A stretch of DNA of 64,000 nt from Heterodera schachtii (GCA_023374025.1 SIJG01000009.1:2285475-2349474); one strand, 5' to 3'; counted from the first letter of the stretch, positions 48,701-59,462 are shown. Translations and numbers: made by a program. The notes: generated by a model from the sequence alone, not told the origin.

Positions 48701-49104
48701 TTCTTGAAAAATTTCTGTTTGAAAATTTTTTTAAAAATTTATTCCCGGCTGAATTATGTCTCGGCTGAATTTCGGTCGGCTGAGTTTTGTCCTGCTCCCG
48801 CCCTGAAAATGCTGTTGGCCCAACTATTTTCATTTTAGCTAGCGCTAAATTTCATTCGCTATATTTTCGCATGACATCATCGTCATCATTTTGATTGTTT
48901 TTGTTTTTTATGTGCTTCACATACAATAAATAATGTTTTGGCCCTTTTAAGGCGAAACGAGGCCGCAACAACTTCAACACGGACCAGCAGTCGGCTGAGG
49001 CGAGAGCGGCGGCGGCGGAAGGCTGGGACAACTACGACACACTGAACAACCATTTGGGCTTCGAGAACAAAACGTATCTGAGCAAATGGCGCGTCAATGC
49101 CTAA
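38967..49104 (+). CDS. WAGO-type Argonaute without slicer residues
   Basis: Small-RNA-binding Argonaute. The 24 exons read with perfectly matching phases (38967-39035 to 48952-49104), giving 963 residues. N domain from ~53 (LFGIDMKKPVTVFRYEVKI), linker with GIGMDKSVRIVE (~270), PAZ ~290-420 (ITVEQYYAHRYDIKLR, RRERGKSTHYPMELL), MID ~515-600 (ISLAGWKDFV; FVLVGHPKG), PIWI ~630-950 (MKMGGLNYALP, NVRPGTLIDKGVV, PAPVYIALEYAKRGR). Catalytic positions are lost: IGFAVNHP has A655 for the first Asp, IIYRNACGEG has N773 for the second, VPRYAIL has A870 for His. Binding without cleavage is typical of worm-specific WAGOs that act with secondary 22G RNAs. A ~45-residue Gly/Asn/Ser/Lys insert (~664-708) lies just after the NHP motif. 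Introns carry many fold-back elements; exons are GC-richer than the surrounding sequence. Confidence 0.93.
39184..39675. mobile_element. 492-bp GGTA-type MITE in Argonaute intron 1
   Basis: Ends ggtacttgtgtagtttaggg and inverse; target duplication CAGTTTTC (39176-39183, 39676-39683). Internal words tcgctgatcacgaat are family-typical. Confidence 0.92.
40014..40206. repeat. Short GGTA-type fold-back in Argonaute intron 2
   Basis: Ends ggtacttccgtgtttgctac and near inverse with C/G runs; a compact palindrome around tgatcacgaacatg. Target duplication unclear. Confidence 0.75.
43915..44245. repeat. Fold-back with 'cacagccg' words, Argonaute intron 11
   Basis: Left end aaaacacagccgagac and ataacacagccggga; right end the inverse words cccggctgtgttat, ctcgactgtgtttcgg and cggctgtgttttgtt. 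Arms of tcttagaaaatttt type lie between. Sister copy at ~36,700-37,015. Confidence 0.85.
45270..45625. repeat. Fold-back with 'atcacgccg' words, Argonaute intron 13
   Basis: Same architecture as the cacagccg elements, but the repeated word is aatcacgccg (left: ~45,280-45,345; right inverse: gtgattttgtcccggcg, gtgatttcggc, gtgattttgttctgttcc). Confidence 0.85.
46550..46665. repeat. Partial 'gcgtagcc' element, Argonaute intron 16
   Basis: agcccgtagccag plus a G run matches the left end of the intact element at 47,813. The right end is not found. Confidence 0.55.
46982..47153. mobile_element. 172-bp MITE in Argonaute intron 18
   Basis: Ends tgagagctgagcgggac and inverse gtcccgctcattgtcagctct-like; target duplication AATTTAAA (46974-46981, 47154-47161). 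Sister of the 12,330-12,506 element. Confidence 0.88.
47813..48102. mobile_element. 290-bp hAT-like MITE in Argonaute intron 20
   Basis: Ends caagggcgtagccagg and inverse (ctagctacgcccttg); target duplication CAGACGTA (47805-47812, 48103-48110). CAAGGGCGTAGC-type ends are known from hAT elements. Confidence 0.92.
48575..48800. repeat. Fold-back with 'ctcagccg' words, Argonaute intron 23
   Basis: Left gcaccccaaaactcagccg; right cccggctgaattatg, ctcggctgaatttcgg and cggctgagttttgtcc. Same plan as the 43,915 and 45,270 elements with another word. Confidence 0.8.
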
Positions 49105-49650
49105 GGGGCGCGGATCGAACGAATTTTTTCAACCAAATTAAAGTGATTTTTTCCCTTTCATTATTACCTATGTGTACAAATATAATCAAACATTTCCTCT
49201 TTTTCTTAACTCTTTTTTTTCCTCCTTTCTCCTTTTCTTTCTTTTTTTTGCTCATTATTCTTTATTATTACGACAAATTTTTTGTTGTTTTGCTCTCTCA
49301 GCAAATCTTTTCTCTTTGTATGTATGTATGTATCAAGCTCAATTTTTTGAGTTAGTCAAACATGTAATTTACAAATTTCTAGTCAATAATTGACTGATAA
49401 ACAATGGAGAAAATGTTAGGATTTCACTTTTCTATAATATGCGGGTAAAATAAAAGCAGTTTTCTTACAAAAAAGTCCAGCTTTTGAGTGCAATTTGTGC
49501 ACAGATTTTGTCCAAAAAAATGACATTTCTAGTCAATATTTGACTGGTAAACAACCTTGAAACTCGGCCCCACGTGCAATGGGTGCAACCGATTGTTTGT
49601 CCCGTTAAATTATCAGCCCCACAAAAACAGTGCTAATTTCATTTTTAATC
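49105..49650. other. Argonaute 3' flank, no gene seen
   Basis: T-rich downstream region after the stop codon, with aataaa-like signals (e.g. ~49,450). A pair of tttctagtcaata/attgactggtaaac words (~49,377 and ~49,527) is a small direct repeat. Confidence 0.45.
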
Positions 49651-49763
49651 ACGCACAGAGAAAACTTCTCGAACAAAAAGTAGAAAATTTAAATTTTTCA
49701 AATTTCACATTTTTAGTCTAAAAATAGTTTAAATGATCTTTTATTGAACCAATGATGGATGAC

Positions 49764-50340
49764 AAGGGCTGGGAATTTAAGTCAAATGACTTTTTCTTTT
49801 TTGCTGACTCTAAATGGCCTTAAAATGACTTAAAAAGTGTTCTACACTTTGTTTGAAGCTTCTAACATGCATTTTTTAGTGACTTTTTTTTTTGACTTTT
49901 TACACTTTTTCGGAATTTTTATGATTTTTTCGAGTTTTTGCGACTTTTTTCGTGATTTTTTTGAGTTTTGAGGCAAAATTTGAATTTTAGCGAAGAAAAT
50001 GCCGAAAAATACAAAGAAAATTCCGAAAAATAAAATTTCGATCGGTGAAAAGGCAATGAAATCTGGATGCATTTTTTCTTAATCGTTGGAAGAATCTCTT
50101 TTTTATGCCTATTTTAGGTACTTATTTATAAAATTAAGTGCCTAAAAATACGATCAAAATGTTATTCTATAAATTATTCTAAATGGAATTTTTTTGACTT
50201 TTCGCCTAATTTTTCAGGACTTTTTTCAATTTTTCGTGACTTTTTTGCCTTTTTTGACTTTTTTGTGACTTTTTGGCGATTTTTTATGACTTTTTTAGTC
50301 GACTTTTTGAAGATTTTTAGTGACTTAAATTCCCAGCCCT
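49764..50340. mobile_element. MITE nested inside a GGTA-type element
   Basis: Ends agggctgggaatttaagtca and inverse (tgacttaaattcccagccct). It interrupts the loop of an older repeat whose arms (gtctaaaaatagtttaaatg, then gactttttgttcgag with tgggtccgggg) lie on both sides (~49,660-49,763 and ~50,341-50,500). Target duplication is imperfect (gatgac shared). Confidence 0.8.
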
Positions 50341-50792
50341 AATGATGACTTTCCACTTCGTTTCCATGTATTCAAACAAAGTTTGGACCAAAAATGTGAT
50401 TCGAACATTTGAATTTTCGACTTTTTGTTCGAGTTTGGGTCCGGGGTTCATAATTGGTCGAAATGGGTGATGGATTCATGATCAGCAACCCCGAATTTGT
50501 TTTTTTCATTTAAAAAATAAAAAATTTTTCTTACAAAAAGTCCAGGTTTTGAGTGCAAATTTGTACACAGATTTTGTCGAAGAAAATGACCAAATTTTGC
50601 TTGAGCCAATTTTTAAGAAAAAAATAAGAGTTTTTTGGTACGGCGCCGCCGATGAAAATTTTTTGGAAATTTGTTAATTCCCTCTCCAAAAAGAATGAAA
50701 ATTTGTTAACAGATTTTGTCCAAAACAGTCATAGAACAAAATTAAATATACGGTACTCATTGAAAAAATTACAATATACTGTACATATGGAG

Positions 50793-51190
50793 AAGATAAT
50801 ATACGGTACAAAATTTGGTAATAGTATGTTTTGTCCCCCCCTTTTTTCGAAAATTTTTTTGTTTGTTTTTAAAAGTCATGAAAACGTGTTTCCAAGGGCT
50901 TTTGGGTCGCTGATCACGAATCCGGCATCTATTTCGACCAATTCCGAATCCTGGACCCGAATTCGAACAAAAAGTCGAAAACTCAAATTTTCAATTTTCA
51001 TATTTTGGTTCAAACTTTGTTTAAACATATGGAAATGATGTGAAAGTCATCATTTAAACCATTTTTAAACAAAAAGGGCGTGGGGGGATAAAGCAATACT
51101 ATTACCCAAAATTTAAGAGAGGATAATATACGGTACAAAAATGAGAGGATAATATACGGTACAAAATTTAAGAGAGGATATAATATGTCA
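50793..51190. repeat. ~30-bp tandem repeat interrupted by a MITE
   Basis: Units gagaggataatatacggtac + aaaattt/aaaatg occur at ~50,793, ~51,117, ~51,145 and ~51,175. A MITE (50,817-51,106) separates the first from the rest. Confidence 0.8.
50817..51106. mobile_element. 290-bp GGTA-type MITE, 8-bp target duplication
   Basis: Ends ggtaatagtatgttttgtcc and near inverse. Target duplication CAAAATTT (50809-50816, 51107-51114). The arms are unequal; the left one holds gctgatcacgaatccgg. Confidence 0.9.
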
Positions 51191-51251
51191 GTTGAATTGA
51201 ATTGGTGTCCAAGTGTGTCCAGATAAAAAAAATTTTTTTTTTAACCAAAGC

Positions 51252-54200
51252 CTAACGGTCCAATTTGGTGCCGAATTTCTTCTTCCATTGGTGTAAGGTG
51301 GTAGATGGGATGCCCAATTTTTCAGCAATTTTCTTCATCCACATCGTTGGATTTCTTTTTTTCATTTCCTCACTTTTCTTCACATAATCCAATTTCTCAG
51401 CATCCGTGTAAGTTTTGGACTTTCCTTAAATTGAAAAAGTGTGTTGGACCATTTCGTAAAATCCGCCATTTTTGCGATTTTTTTGACAAAACATGGGCTT
51501 AACTTTGCTTAAAAGCAATCAATTTTACATCATTCTTGGTATCATTCGATAGCGCACAGCTTTTTCTCTACCAGCCTGCAAAATTTTAATAAATTCGGTT
51601 AACTTTAGAAAAAGTTGTATGAAAAATAAGTGCTATTTCTGCCATAACTTATGTTAAATTTGATAATTTTATTTTTTTAATTTTGCAGGCTAATAGAAAA
51701 AAAGCTGGGCTAACGAACAATACCAAAAATATAAAATTTGATTGCTTTTAAACCAAAATATTCATTGGACACCAAAAAATTGGACACTAATTGAAATTTA
51801 GACACCGGAAAATTGGACACTATTGGATATAAAAATAAATTAATTAAATAAATAAATAATTTTAGTTTGGCTAAAATATTTCATTTTAATCTGCACATAC
51901 ATAGGTATGTTTTTTATTAGCGTAATAAAACGGAAATAAATAATGTTTTTATTATTTGTAACATCAGGAGAAGAAGCCACCATAACATTCATAAAGAAAG
52001 AAATAAAGTTTTCTTTTAGATAGGATTGCCATTTTTCAATGCAATTTAACACATTGAATAATCATCGCCCATTTTCGTGCATTTTTTGGTACATTGTTCA
52101 ATCATCGTGCATGTTTAATGCCGAATTTACTCTAACAAATAAGTGCCTTAATTCATTAATCCATTTACCCTACACAAAATTTATTTTTCAACCTAATTCC
52201 TGGCTTTATTTTTAGGAATTTGGTGTCCAGTTTTCCGGTGTCCAATTTTCCTTCGGTGTCCAAAATTCCGGCAGTGTCCATCCAGTTTTCCGCTTGGTGC
52301 CCAATTTTCTGGTGTCCAATTTACCGGTCCCCACCCAAACGGCCCCAGGTTGGGTAACTATTGTAAGAGCACTTGAGAAGCCTATTGTCGCACCGAAAAT
52401 CGAGGGTCTCCAATTTTTTATAATTTAAATCGAATGCCTGATCTACTCTCTAAGTGCCTTAATTATTAATCCATTTATCCTATCCAAATTTATTTTCAAC
52501 ATAATTCCATGGTTTATTTTAGGAATTTGGTGTCCAGTTTTCCGGTGTCCAATTTTCCTTTGGTGTCCAAAATTCTGGTGTCCAATTTACCGGCCCCCCC
52601 TCTGAAAAAATATGATTTAAAATATAAATAAATTTTTAAATTCAATTTTAAAAATGTTTGACGTGTAATTAATCCGAATTTTCTCTTCCATCTGTAAATT
52701 GATTCCCCTGCAATTCCAACTTTTTGCGCTATTTTTAATTCAATTTTCCAATTGGATTTAAAATGGAAAATGTTTTCAAATTGTTCTTTGATTTTTTCAA
52801 ATTGCATAATTTTTTCAAGCTTTTGCTTATCTGATAATGCCTTTGTTAATCCTTAAAATGAGTCAAAATTTGTATGATTTGAATTAGGAGCAGGACAAAA
52901 TGTCGCCGGCCTAAACGTCGCCGGGACAAAACGTCGCCGCATATTTTTTTTTTAATTTTACAAAAAATTCAAGAAAAAATCCAAAAATTTTTTAGTTAGC
53001 TAGCTTAATTTGAAAAAAATATTATTAAGAAAATTCAAACAAACAAAAAAAAAAATTTTTTATTTTCAATTTTTTGGTTTTTTTCTGGAAATTCAGCAGA
53101 TTTATTTTTCAGTAACAACTAGAATTTTCAAAAAAATACTTTAAAACAATCTTTAAATTGAAATTTTTGAAAATTTTATTTATTTATTTTTTGCGCCGAC
53201 TTTTACGGTATATTCGATTTGAAAATATGCCAATGTAGTTTTTCTTACCAAATTGCTTCTTCCATTCATAAATTTTTGTACGGGTGGTTCCAAAATTTTC
53301 CGCAATTTCATATTCAATTTCATTTCTTTTTTTATCATCATATTTATTACCGGGAATTTTTTCTTTTCTTATTTGATCAAATTTTCTGATCAATTCAATC
53401 ATTGTGTCCTTATGCATAGTGTTGTTGCTGCGCTTCTTCTGTATTTGTCCTAATTTTTTCTTCAATTGATAAATTTTGTCGCGATTTAAGCCCAATTTTT
53501 TTGCAATTTCATTTTCAAAATCAAAAAATGACATTTTCTTATACACTTTTTTGTGCCGTAATTCCTTTTTTGTCGCATTAAATTTGTTCAAAATTTCCAT
53601 TTCTTGCCTTTTTTCTGCCTCCTAAATATTATAAATAGAGAGCGGATTTATATGGACAAAAAAAAAAATCCAAAATATGGATTATATTTATGGACGAAAA
53701 AAACGTAAAATATGGACGAAAGATGCTGAAATGTGGTCATGACAAAAAATTCTGAAAAGTTTTTTGCAAAAAATTCATTTTTACGCGAATTTGTCATGAA
53801 TTTTTTTTTTTTTTTTTTTTGCAATTTTTCAATTTTATATTTTCCAAAATTCCAAAAAATTTCCATCTTTAGAGGTGTGTTTTTTGAATTTTTTTTTTTG
53901 TGAAAATGCCGAAATATGGATGTAAAATATGGAAAGAAAAAAGGCATCCCCTAGGAGCATCAAACCAAGGCTAAAAATACCATGCACATGATTTTAGGCA
54001 GAAATAAAATTGTGCAAACAAAATATTGAAATCCATATAAATCCGGTCCCTAATTAGGATAAATATTAAGAAAACACTCTAAATTAAAAAAAAATATATT
54101 TTCATGAAATTGTACAGTATTCTATCTTATATTACCGTATCACTGGAATCCTGATCACCGTCAAAATTGCTATGATTAGTATGTAAATCATTCTGATCAG

Positions 54201-54621
54201 TTTGCTCATCAATCTGCTGATTTACAAATGATCCTTCTTCGCTGAATTGGACGAATTCACTTTTTGGCACTTTGATGGATTTTGGCATTAAAAAATTCGT
54301 TTGATCATCCAATTGTTCGATTTTAATTTTTTGCTGAATTTTTGGCTTTATGTCTTCAATTTCTTTTTCAAAACAATTCTCAGATTTAATAATTGTTTTC
54401 GTTGCTTTTTGTTGTTCATAATTTTCATTGTTCTCAAAATTTTCTTCCTTTTTTGCATGATTTTCGGTGATTAATTTTGGTTTTTTTAAACTTTTTGCTG
54501 TCGATAATTGTGGATGATTTTTCCATAAATCATCAAAAAAATCTTCATCATTTCCATCATTTGGCATGATGATTAAATATAAGAAGAAAATAATAACGGT
54601 AACAAAATTCGTTTTTACCAT
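51252..54621 (-). CDS. Predicted secreted protein with four tandem HTH modules
   Basis: Four exons on the minus strand with closing phases: 54136-54621, 53249-53621, 52663-52851, 51252-51424; 406 residues. It starts with a strong signal peptide (TNFVTVIIFFLYLIIMP). A ~140-residue acidic, Glu/Lys/Asn-rich linker follows (DDLWKNHPQLS...DQDSSDT). Four HTH modules come next: two in exon 2 (ending IYQLKKKLG and IYEWKKQFG), one in exon 3 (AQKVGIAGESIYRWKRKFG), one in exon 4 (AEKLGIPSTTLHQWKKKFG). The last three exons are bounded by phase 0/1, 1/1 and 1/end introns; the exon 3 donor (C/GTCAAA) is weak. No transposase catalytic part is present. It is a paralogue of 11,282-13,814. DNA binding is inferred from the HTH pattern and basic helices; export is inferred from the signal peptide. 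The introns contain fold-back elements. Confidence 0.72.
51430..51770. repeat. Core-type fold-back in HTH gene 2 intron 3
   Basis: ttcgtaaaatccgccatttt, ttggtatcattcgatagc, taccagcctgcaaaatttt and inverse partners (gcaggctaatagaaaaa, gaacaataccaaaaat). Related to 16,385-16,762. Confidence 0.75.
51765..52600. repeat. Palindrome with 'ggtgtccaattttcc' words, plus copy
   Basis: Left end ttggacaccaaaaaattgg and acaccggaaaattggacac; right end (~52,215-52,325) has six variants of ggtgtccaattttcc. A second copy of the right end follows at ~52,530-52,597 after shared flank (agtgccttaattcattaatcc). Confidence 0.8.
52885..53105. repeat. Half element with 'acgtcgccg' words
   Basis: gacaaaatgtcgccggcc, taaacgtcgccgggac and aaaacgtcgccgc, then poly-A/T arms. 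Same plan as the cacagccg elements, but no matching right end was seen. Confidence 0.6.
53636..54055. repeat. Inverted-repeat element in HTH gene 2 intron 1
   Basis: Ends gagcggatttatatgga and inverse tccatataaatccggtccc; the interior repeats aatatgga words. No clean target duplication seen. Confidence 0.7.
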
Positions 54622-54708
54622 TTTTTGGGTCAAAAAATTTACAAAAAAAAAAAAAAATAATAATTTTAAAAATTTCTGTGCACATTAACAATTATTACTA
54701 GAGCCCGG

Positions 54709-55222
54709 GTTTTTAGGCTTTTACCTATTTTTTTACGGATAGTACTTTAATGAGAGAAGCACGAAAATATCACATTTTTCTCCGAACATTTTTGATTTAG
54801 AGCAACTTTTTAGCACCTAAAAACATCTAAAACGGGGGGTTAGTGCCTAATTTGGCATTTTCTGACTTTAGCATCTATTTTGGCACGTTTTGCCCAAAAT
54901 TTATTAACAAAAACGCAAAAAGAACGAAAAATACACCCCTAAGAATCGATTCCAAAAATTTCAGAAAATATACCGCCTAAGAAATGAAAAACTTTCTCAA
55001 AAATCCGTCTCCAAAATTTATTTCTTATTTTCTTGACAACTTTGCAAATTGTGCGGGCGAAATTGATAAAAAATTAGTCACTATTGGAATTTTGTGCATA
55101 AAGGCACTACATTTTTCCATTTTTAACACCTTTTTTCGCAACTATTTTGGCATTTTGGGCGTTTTTGGCACCTATTTTATTACCTATTTCAGCATTTTAG
55201 CACCTAAAAATCCTAGCTCTAA
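54709..55222. mobile_element. MITE, first of a stacked pair
   Basis: Left end tagagcccgggtttttaggc; right end inverse gcacctaaaaatcctagctcta. Bounded by ATTATTAC on both sides (54701-54708, 55223-55230). The second copy of that octamer is shared with the next element. Confidence 0.82.
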
Positions 55223-55230
55223 ATTATTAC

Positions 55231-55782
55231 CAGGGCTGCAAAAAATATGCACGAAAAGTGGCCAAAATATGCGCATAAATATGCAAAGAAAGTCGTGAAA
55301 TATGCACCAAATATGCACAAAAAAACTTGAAAATTAGGGGTGCAAAATAATTAAAAAATTTTATTCCTCATAAATTTTTCGGTTGTTTTTGTAATTGTAA
55401 ATCAAAAATTTCTCAAGATTTTCGGCAGTGAAGCTCACTGTTCACCCACTCGCGCATCCATTCAGATTTGGATTTAATTTTAGGCATAAGCAAAATTTTT
55501 TCCTAAGAGATTTCAAATCGGAAAATGTTTGACGAAAAATGGTAAAATATATAAAAAATCTGAAAATATATACAAAAAAAATGGCAAAATATGCAAAAAA
55601 ACTGAAAATATGTACAAAAAAATGGCAAAATATGCATGAAATATGCATAAAAACCCGAAATATGCAAATAAAAATCCCGATTTTTATACGCAAACACAAA
55701 AAAGAAAGTGTTTTTCCTACTATTTATAGCATGGAGAAGTTAGGGAAAAAAAATATGCATTTGCATATTTTTTGCAGCCCTG
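55231..55782. mobile_element. 552-bp hAT-like MITE, second of a stacked pair
   Basis: Ends cagggctgcaaaaaatatgc and inverse gcatattttttgcagccctg. Flanks ATTATTAC (55223-55230, 55783-55790). Interior is full of aaatatgca words. The ORF-like stretch inside is low complexity. Confidence 0.92.
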
Positions 55783-55790
55783 ATTATTAC

Positions 55791-56879
55791 ATATATGATT
55801 AACACAAAAAAAAAATATGTAAAAATTCATTTTTCTAAATTTTTCCCCAATTTAAGTGTATCATCAATAATTGATTTTATAATAGACAGCATTATTTATA
55901 ATATATTTTATAAATTTTATTATTTTGTAAAAAAATATTCTCGATGTACAATTTGACATTTATGGGCAAATAATTGATTTAAATTTGTACCGTGAATTGG
56001 CGCATTTCTTAAATCCGCTACATTTGGGTTTGCTCATTTCTTAAATCCACAAAAAATGAGTTAGGCGCGCCTGTGGGCACCGCCGGACCCAAAAATTTCT
56101 AAATTTTACTAAAAAAAATTTGCTTAAAATACGGACAAAATCTTTTAACAAATAACTCAAATTTTCAAATTTTTTTTCATATTTTACACCTTAATTAAGG
56201 AATTTTGCTGAACTTTCAAATTTAAAAAAAAGAAATTATTTTCTAAATTTAAGAATTATTTTTTTTTAAAAATGTGAAAATATTTGATTTCGAGTATTTT
56301 TGATTAATTAAATTTTAAGCCCAATAAATTTTAGAATTTCTCAGTAAAAAAAATTTGGTGCTTCGCGTTTCGTATTTTCATGAGTTATTTGGGGGAGTTT
56401 CGTGTTTCGTTATTTCTCATTTTATTTAACAACCCTGGTATTGGATGGCATTCCGAGGCCCCAAAAATTTTCGGAAGTCGGAAGTCGGAATTCCGACCCC
56501 AAAAATGTCGGAAGTCGGAAATCGGAATTCCTTGCCATCCCTGGTATGTTTCAGGGAAGTTGAGCGTTTTGTTTGAGACAAAAATTATTATTTCAAGATG
56601 GGGAGAAAACAAAAATTTATGGAAAATAAAAATAATTAAATATCATTTTTAGTTTTATAAATATTTGGAAAATTCAAAATTTAATTATTAGAAATTTTTA
56701 CTACAATTGTATAAATAATAAAATTTGTTTAATAACTTTTTAAAATCCGGACTAAAAAAATCACATTGTTCTTTTCAAGTGAAAACCTTTTAACAATTGA
56801 AAATCCATTAACAAATTGCACTCAAATTTTCAAAATTATTTAATTAAAATAACATTTTCTTAAAAAGCCCATCCTTTCC
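55791..56879. other. Intergenic with repeat remnants
   Basis: Contains one GC-rich hairpin copy (~56,064-56,095) in AT-rich sequence and a copy of the 120-bp MITE family (~56,445-56,543: ggatggcattccga ... ttgccatccctgg). No gene recognised. Confidence 0.55.
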
Positions 56880-57290
56880 TATTTCACAATTTATATTATA
56901 ATTTTTAATATATGTATGTTTACATAAAAAATGTTGTTTTGTCATTGAAGTCATTGACGCGGACAAAATTTGTCCCTAATTTTAATTCTTTTTTTTTTAA
57001 TTTATCATTTTTAATTAAATGTTAGGCCGGTTAAATGCAACTGCCTGGCACGATTACGTCAATGAATTTCCTTAAAAATGTAAAAATGAAAATTTAATTT
57101 AAAATTAATTAGTCAATAAACGTTTAAAAGGCCTCTTCAAAATTGTTTTGACGATGGCACTGCAGTGAAAGCAATGAAAAACGCATTTTTATGTTTATAT
57201 TCATTAATTAAGCAGCCGATTGAATGATTTTTACATATATAATTCATGACATTTTTTAGATGTAAAATAAATTATTTAATAGCTAAATAT
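56880..57290. repeat. Duplicated conserved non-coding block, copy 1
   Basis: Shares long words with 58,625-59,060: ttaggccggttaaatgcaac, tgcctggcac-attacgtcaat, attgttttgacgatggcact and tttttatgtttatattcat. It has no open reading frame. Sequence between the conserved words has drifted, so the words may be under constraint (regulatory or RNA). Confidence 0.7.
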
Positions 57291-57335
57291 AATATACATA
57301 ATAATCAGGGCTGGGATTTTTTATCTTTTAACTAG

Positions 57336-57990
57336 AGCCCGGCGGGATCGGGACTCCCGCGGGATTTTTACGGGAGCGGGATTTTATGGGAATTTTGAAC
57401 TCCCGATCCCGCTCCCGGAAATTTTACCCGAAAAACGGGAGTAAAAATACACTGGTAAGAATTGCGTTTTTTGGTAAAATTAAAATTTTTTCATTGAAAA
57501 TCTGTTAAATATATAGCCAAAATTTCAAAAAAAAAAATTTCCCGACGGCGCCTATCGACACCGCCGGACCCTTAAAATCCTTAATTTTCTTAAAAATACT
57601 GGCTCAAACTTGCAAAAATTGGTTATTTTTTTGACAAAATGTTTTTTTTTTAAATGCGCCGCAAAAAGTTGTTCAAGTTAATAAAGGGAGTCGAAAATAT
57701 AAAATGAATAAAAAAGTTTTTGTTAAATAAATTATAAAAAATAATTTTTTTTGAAGCAATTTGAAAAATTTTTCTGATTTTCGACCCTAAAATCAGTTTT
57801 TTTTACTTCAAATTTCTGCTTACTAATTTTTTCAATATATTTTTTCATTAATAAAGGATTGTCCTTCAAATTTAAGCATTAAAGATATTTTTGTTTAGTA
57901 TTTAATTAAATTTTCGAATTACTCCCGTTCCCGCCCGGCACTCCCGTAAATTCTGCGGAATTTGAACGGGAGCGGGATTTTTACGGGATT
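57336..57990. repeat. Element with 'cgggagcgggattttt' ends
   Basis: Left gatcgggactcccgcgg and acgggagcggga; right the inverse (ttcccgcccggcactcccg) and again acgggagcgggattttt. Contains one GC-rich hairpin copy (~57,542). It lies between the two conserved non-coding blocks. Confidence 0.65.
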
Positions 57991-58624
57991 TAATAAAAAT
58001 AAAAAATTTGATGTTTTTCTATTTTAGCTTGGGATTATGGGCGATGGAAATTTTTTTTTGTGCTAATTTACATCCATTTTAAGCAGATTTTCTCAAAATT
58101 TTAGAATATTTAAGGTGGATTTTGGGATCTTTTTAACAGTTGGAATTGTACAAATTTTCAAAAATCCCTTCAGTTCTATTTTTAAACTTTGAACTAAAAT
58201 ACATTTCGCCAAAATAATTAGTAAATTTTTCAATTTTGGGGCAGTTTCACTGGATAAACTTAAGCCCGCTTTAGCCCGGTCAAAACTACCGGGACCGACA
58301 CCGGGTAAAAAAAGTTATGTGGCCTCAAAAGCCGAAATTTTGGCATGTTTTCCCTTCAGCAGCGATAGTGCCCCAAATGAGGAAAATAAGCAAAATCGGT
58401 GGCTCAGTTGGTTAAATTCGAATTTTTTGAGGCCTTGGGTTCAAATCCAGCATATAAATAACTAAATTTTTAATTATTCCATAGCAAAAGCAAACAGTTA
58501 AAAAAAATCACTTTTGAAATATATTTGACCGATAAACAAAGAAAAAAAATGATCAAAACTTTATTTTTCAATAATTAATTGGATTTTATGGTGGTCATTA
58601 AATATTTTACAAAAAATCATGCTG

Positions 58625-59060
58625 GTTCCATTTTCATAATTCATATGTGTAATACATATATGGCATATAAAAAAAGAAGTTGTTTTTGTCAGTGAAGTCA
58701 TATGCCCTCCAGACACAATTTATTTATCCAAATTAATTTTTTAATTTATCCATTTTTAATTAAATGTTAGGCCGGTTAAATGCAACTGCCTGGCACAATT
58801 ACGTCAATTAACTTCCTAAAAAATGTTTTTTTTTAATCTTATTTTTAATTTAAAATTAATAATCAATAAACACATATACATATAAGCTTCTTCAATATTG
58901 TTTTGACGATGGCACTGCTGTGAAAGCAGAAAAAAAGCAGCATTTTTATGTTTATATTCATCAATTAAGCATATTGAAATTTTTAATTCATTAATAATAA
59001 TGGTTTTTTTATGTAAAATAAACTTTATTTAATAGCTTCATCATAAATATAATATAAGTT
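58625..59060. repeat. Duplicated conserved non-coding block, copy 2
   Basis: Direct copy of 56,880-57,290, in the same order and orientation. 57,991-58,624 holds no gene; it contains a tRNA-like stretch at ~58,395-58,450 that does not fold properly. Confidence 0.7.
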
Positions 59061-59148
59061 TAGAATTTTCCTATTTTAACCCGAACCTGTCGACACTGAT
59101 GGATCATTTTTTGTTGGGAATACTTAGATTTAAACACATTGGTCCTTA

Positions 59149-59462
59149 CACTCACGGTCAGAAGTATTGCACCAAAAATTTTTTTTTCGAAAAATTCGAT
59201 TTTCTCAAAAAGGAATGGGGTGAAAAATGTCAAATTTATGCCAAAAGAAATTTAGGAATGGGGTGAAAAATGTCAAATTTATGCCAAAAGAAATTTTCTC
59301 GACGGAAAAGAAACTAATCGGGACAGTTTTTGGGTATTCATTAGTGCATTATTTAATGTTTCTTTTGGCATAAATTTGACATTTTTCACCCCATTCCTTG
59401 TTAAGAAAATCGAATTTTTCGAAAAAAAAAAATTTTTGCTGCATTACTTTTGACCCTGAGTG
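59149..59462. mobile_element. 314-bp Tc1/mariner-like MITE, TA target
   Basis: Ends cactcacggtcagaagta / tacttttgaccctgagtg are inverted and flanked by TA on both sides. The GGTCAAAAGTA-type end resembles Tc1/mariner elements. Arms share ggaatggggtgaaaaatg and atttatgccaaaagaaa; the left arm has an extra ~52-bp tandem copy (59,214 and 59,256). Confidence 0.85.

Noticed and set aside
55539..55802. 87-residue Lys/Ile-rich ORF
   Set aside because: It lies inside the 55,231-55,782 MITE and reflects the repeated aaatatgcaaa words.
58395..58450. tRNA-like stretch (ggctcagttggtta ... ggttcaaatcc)
   Set aside because: Good box words, but the D stem and acceptor stem fail to pair and the anticodon arm is missing. 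It could be a SINE-type fragment.
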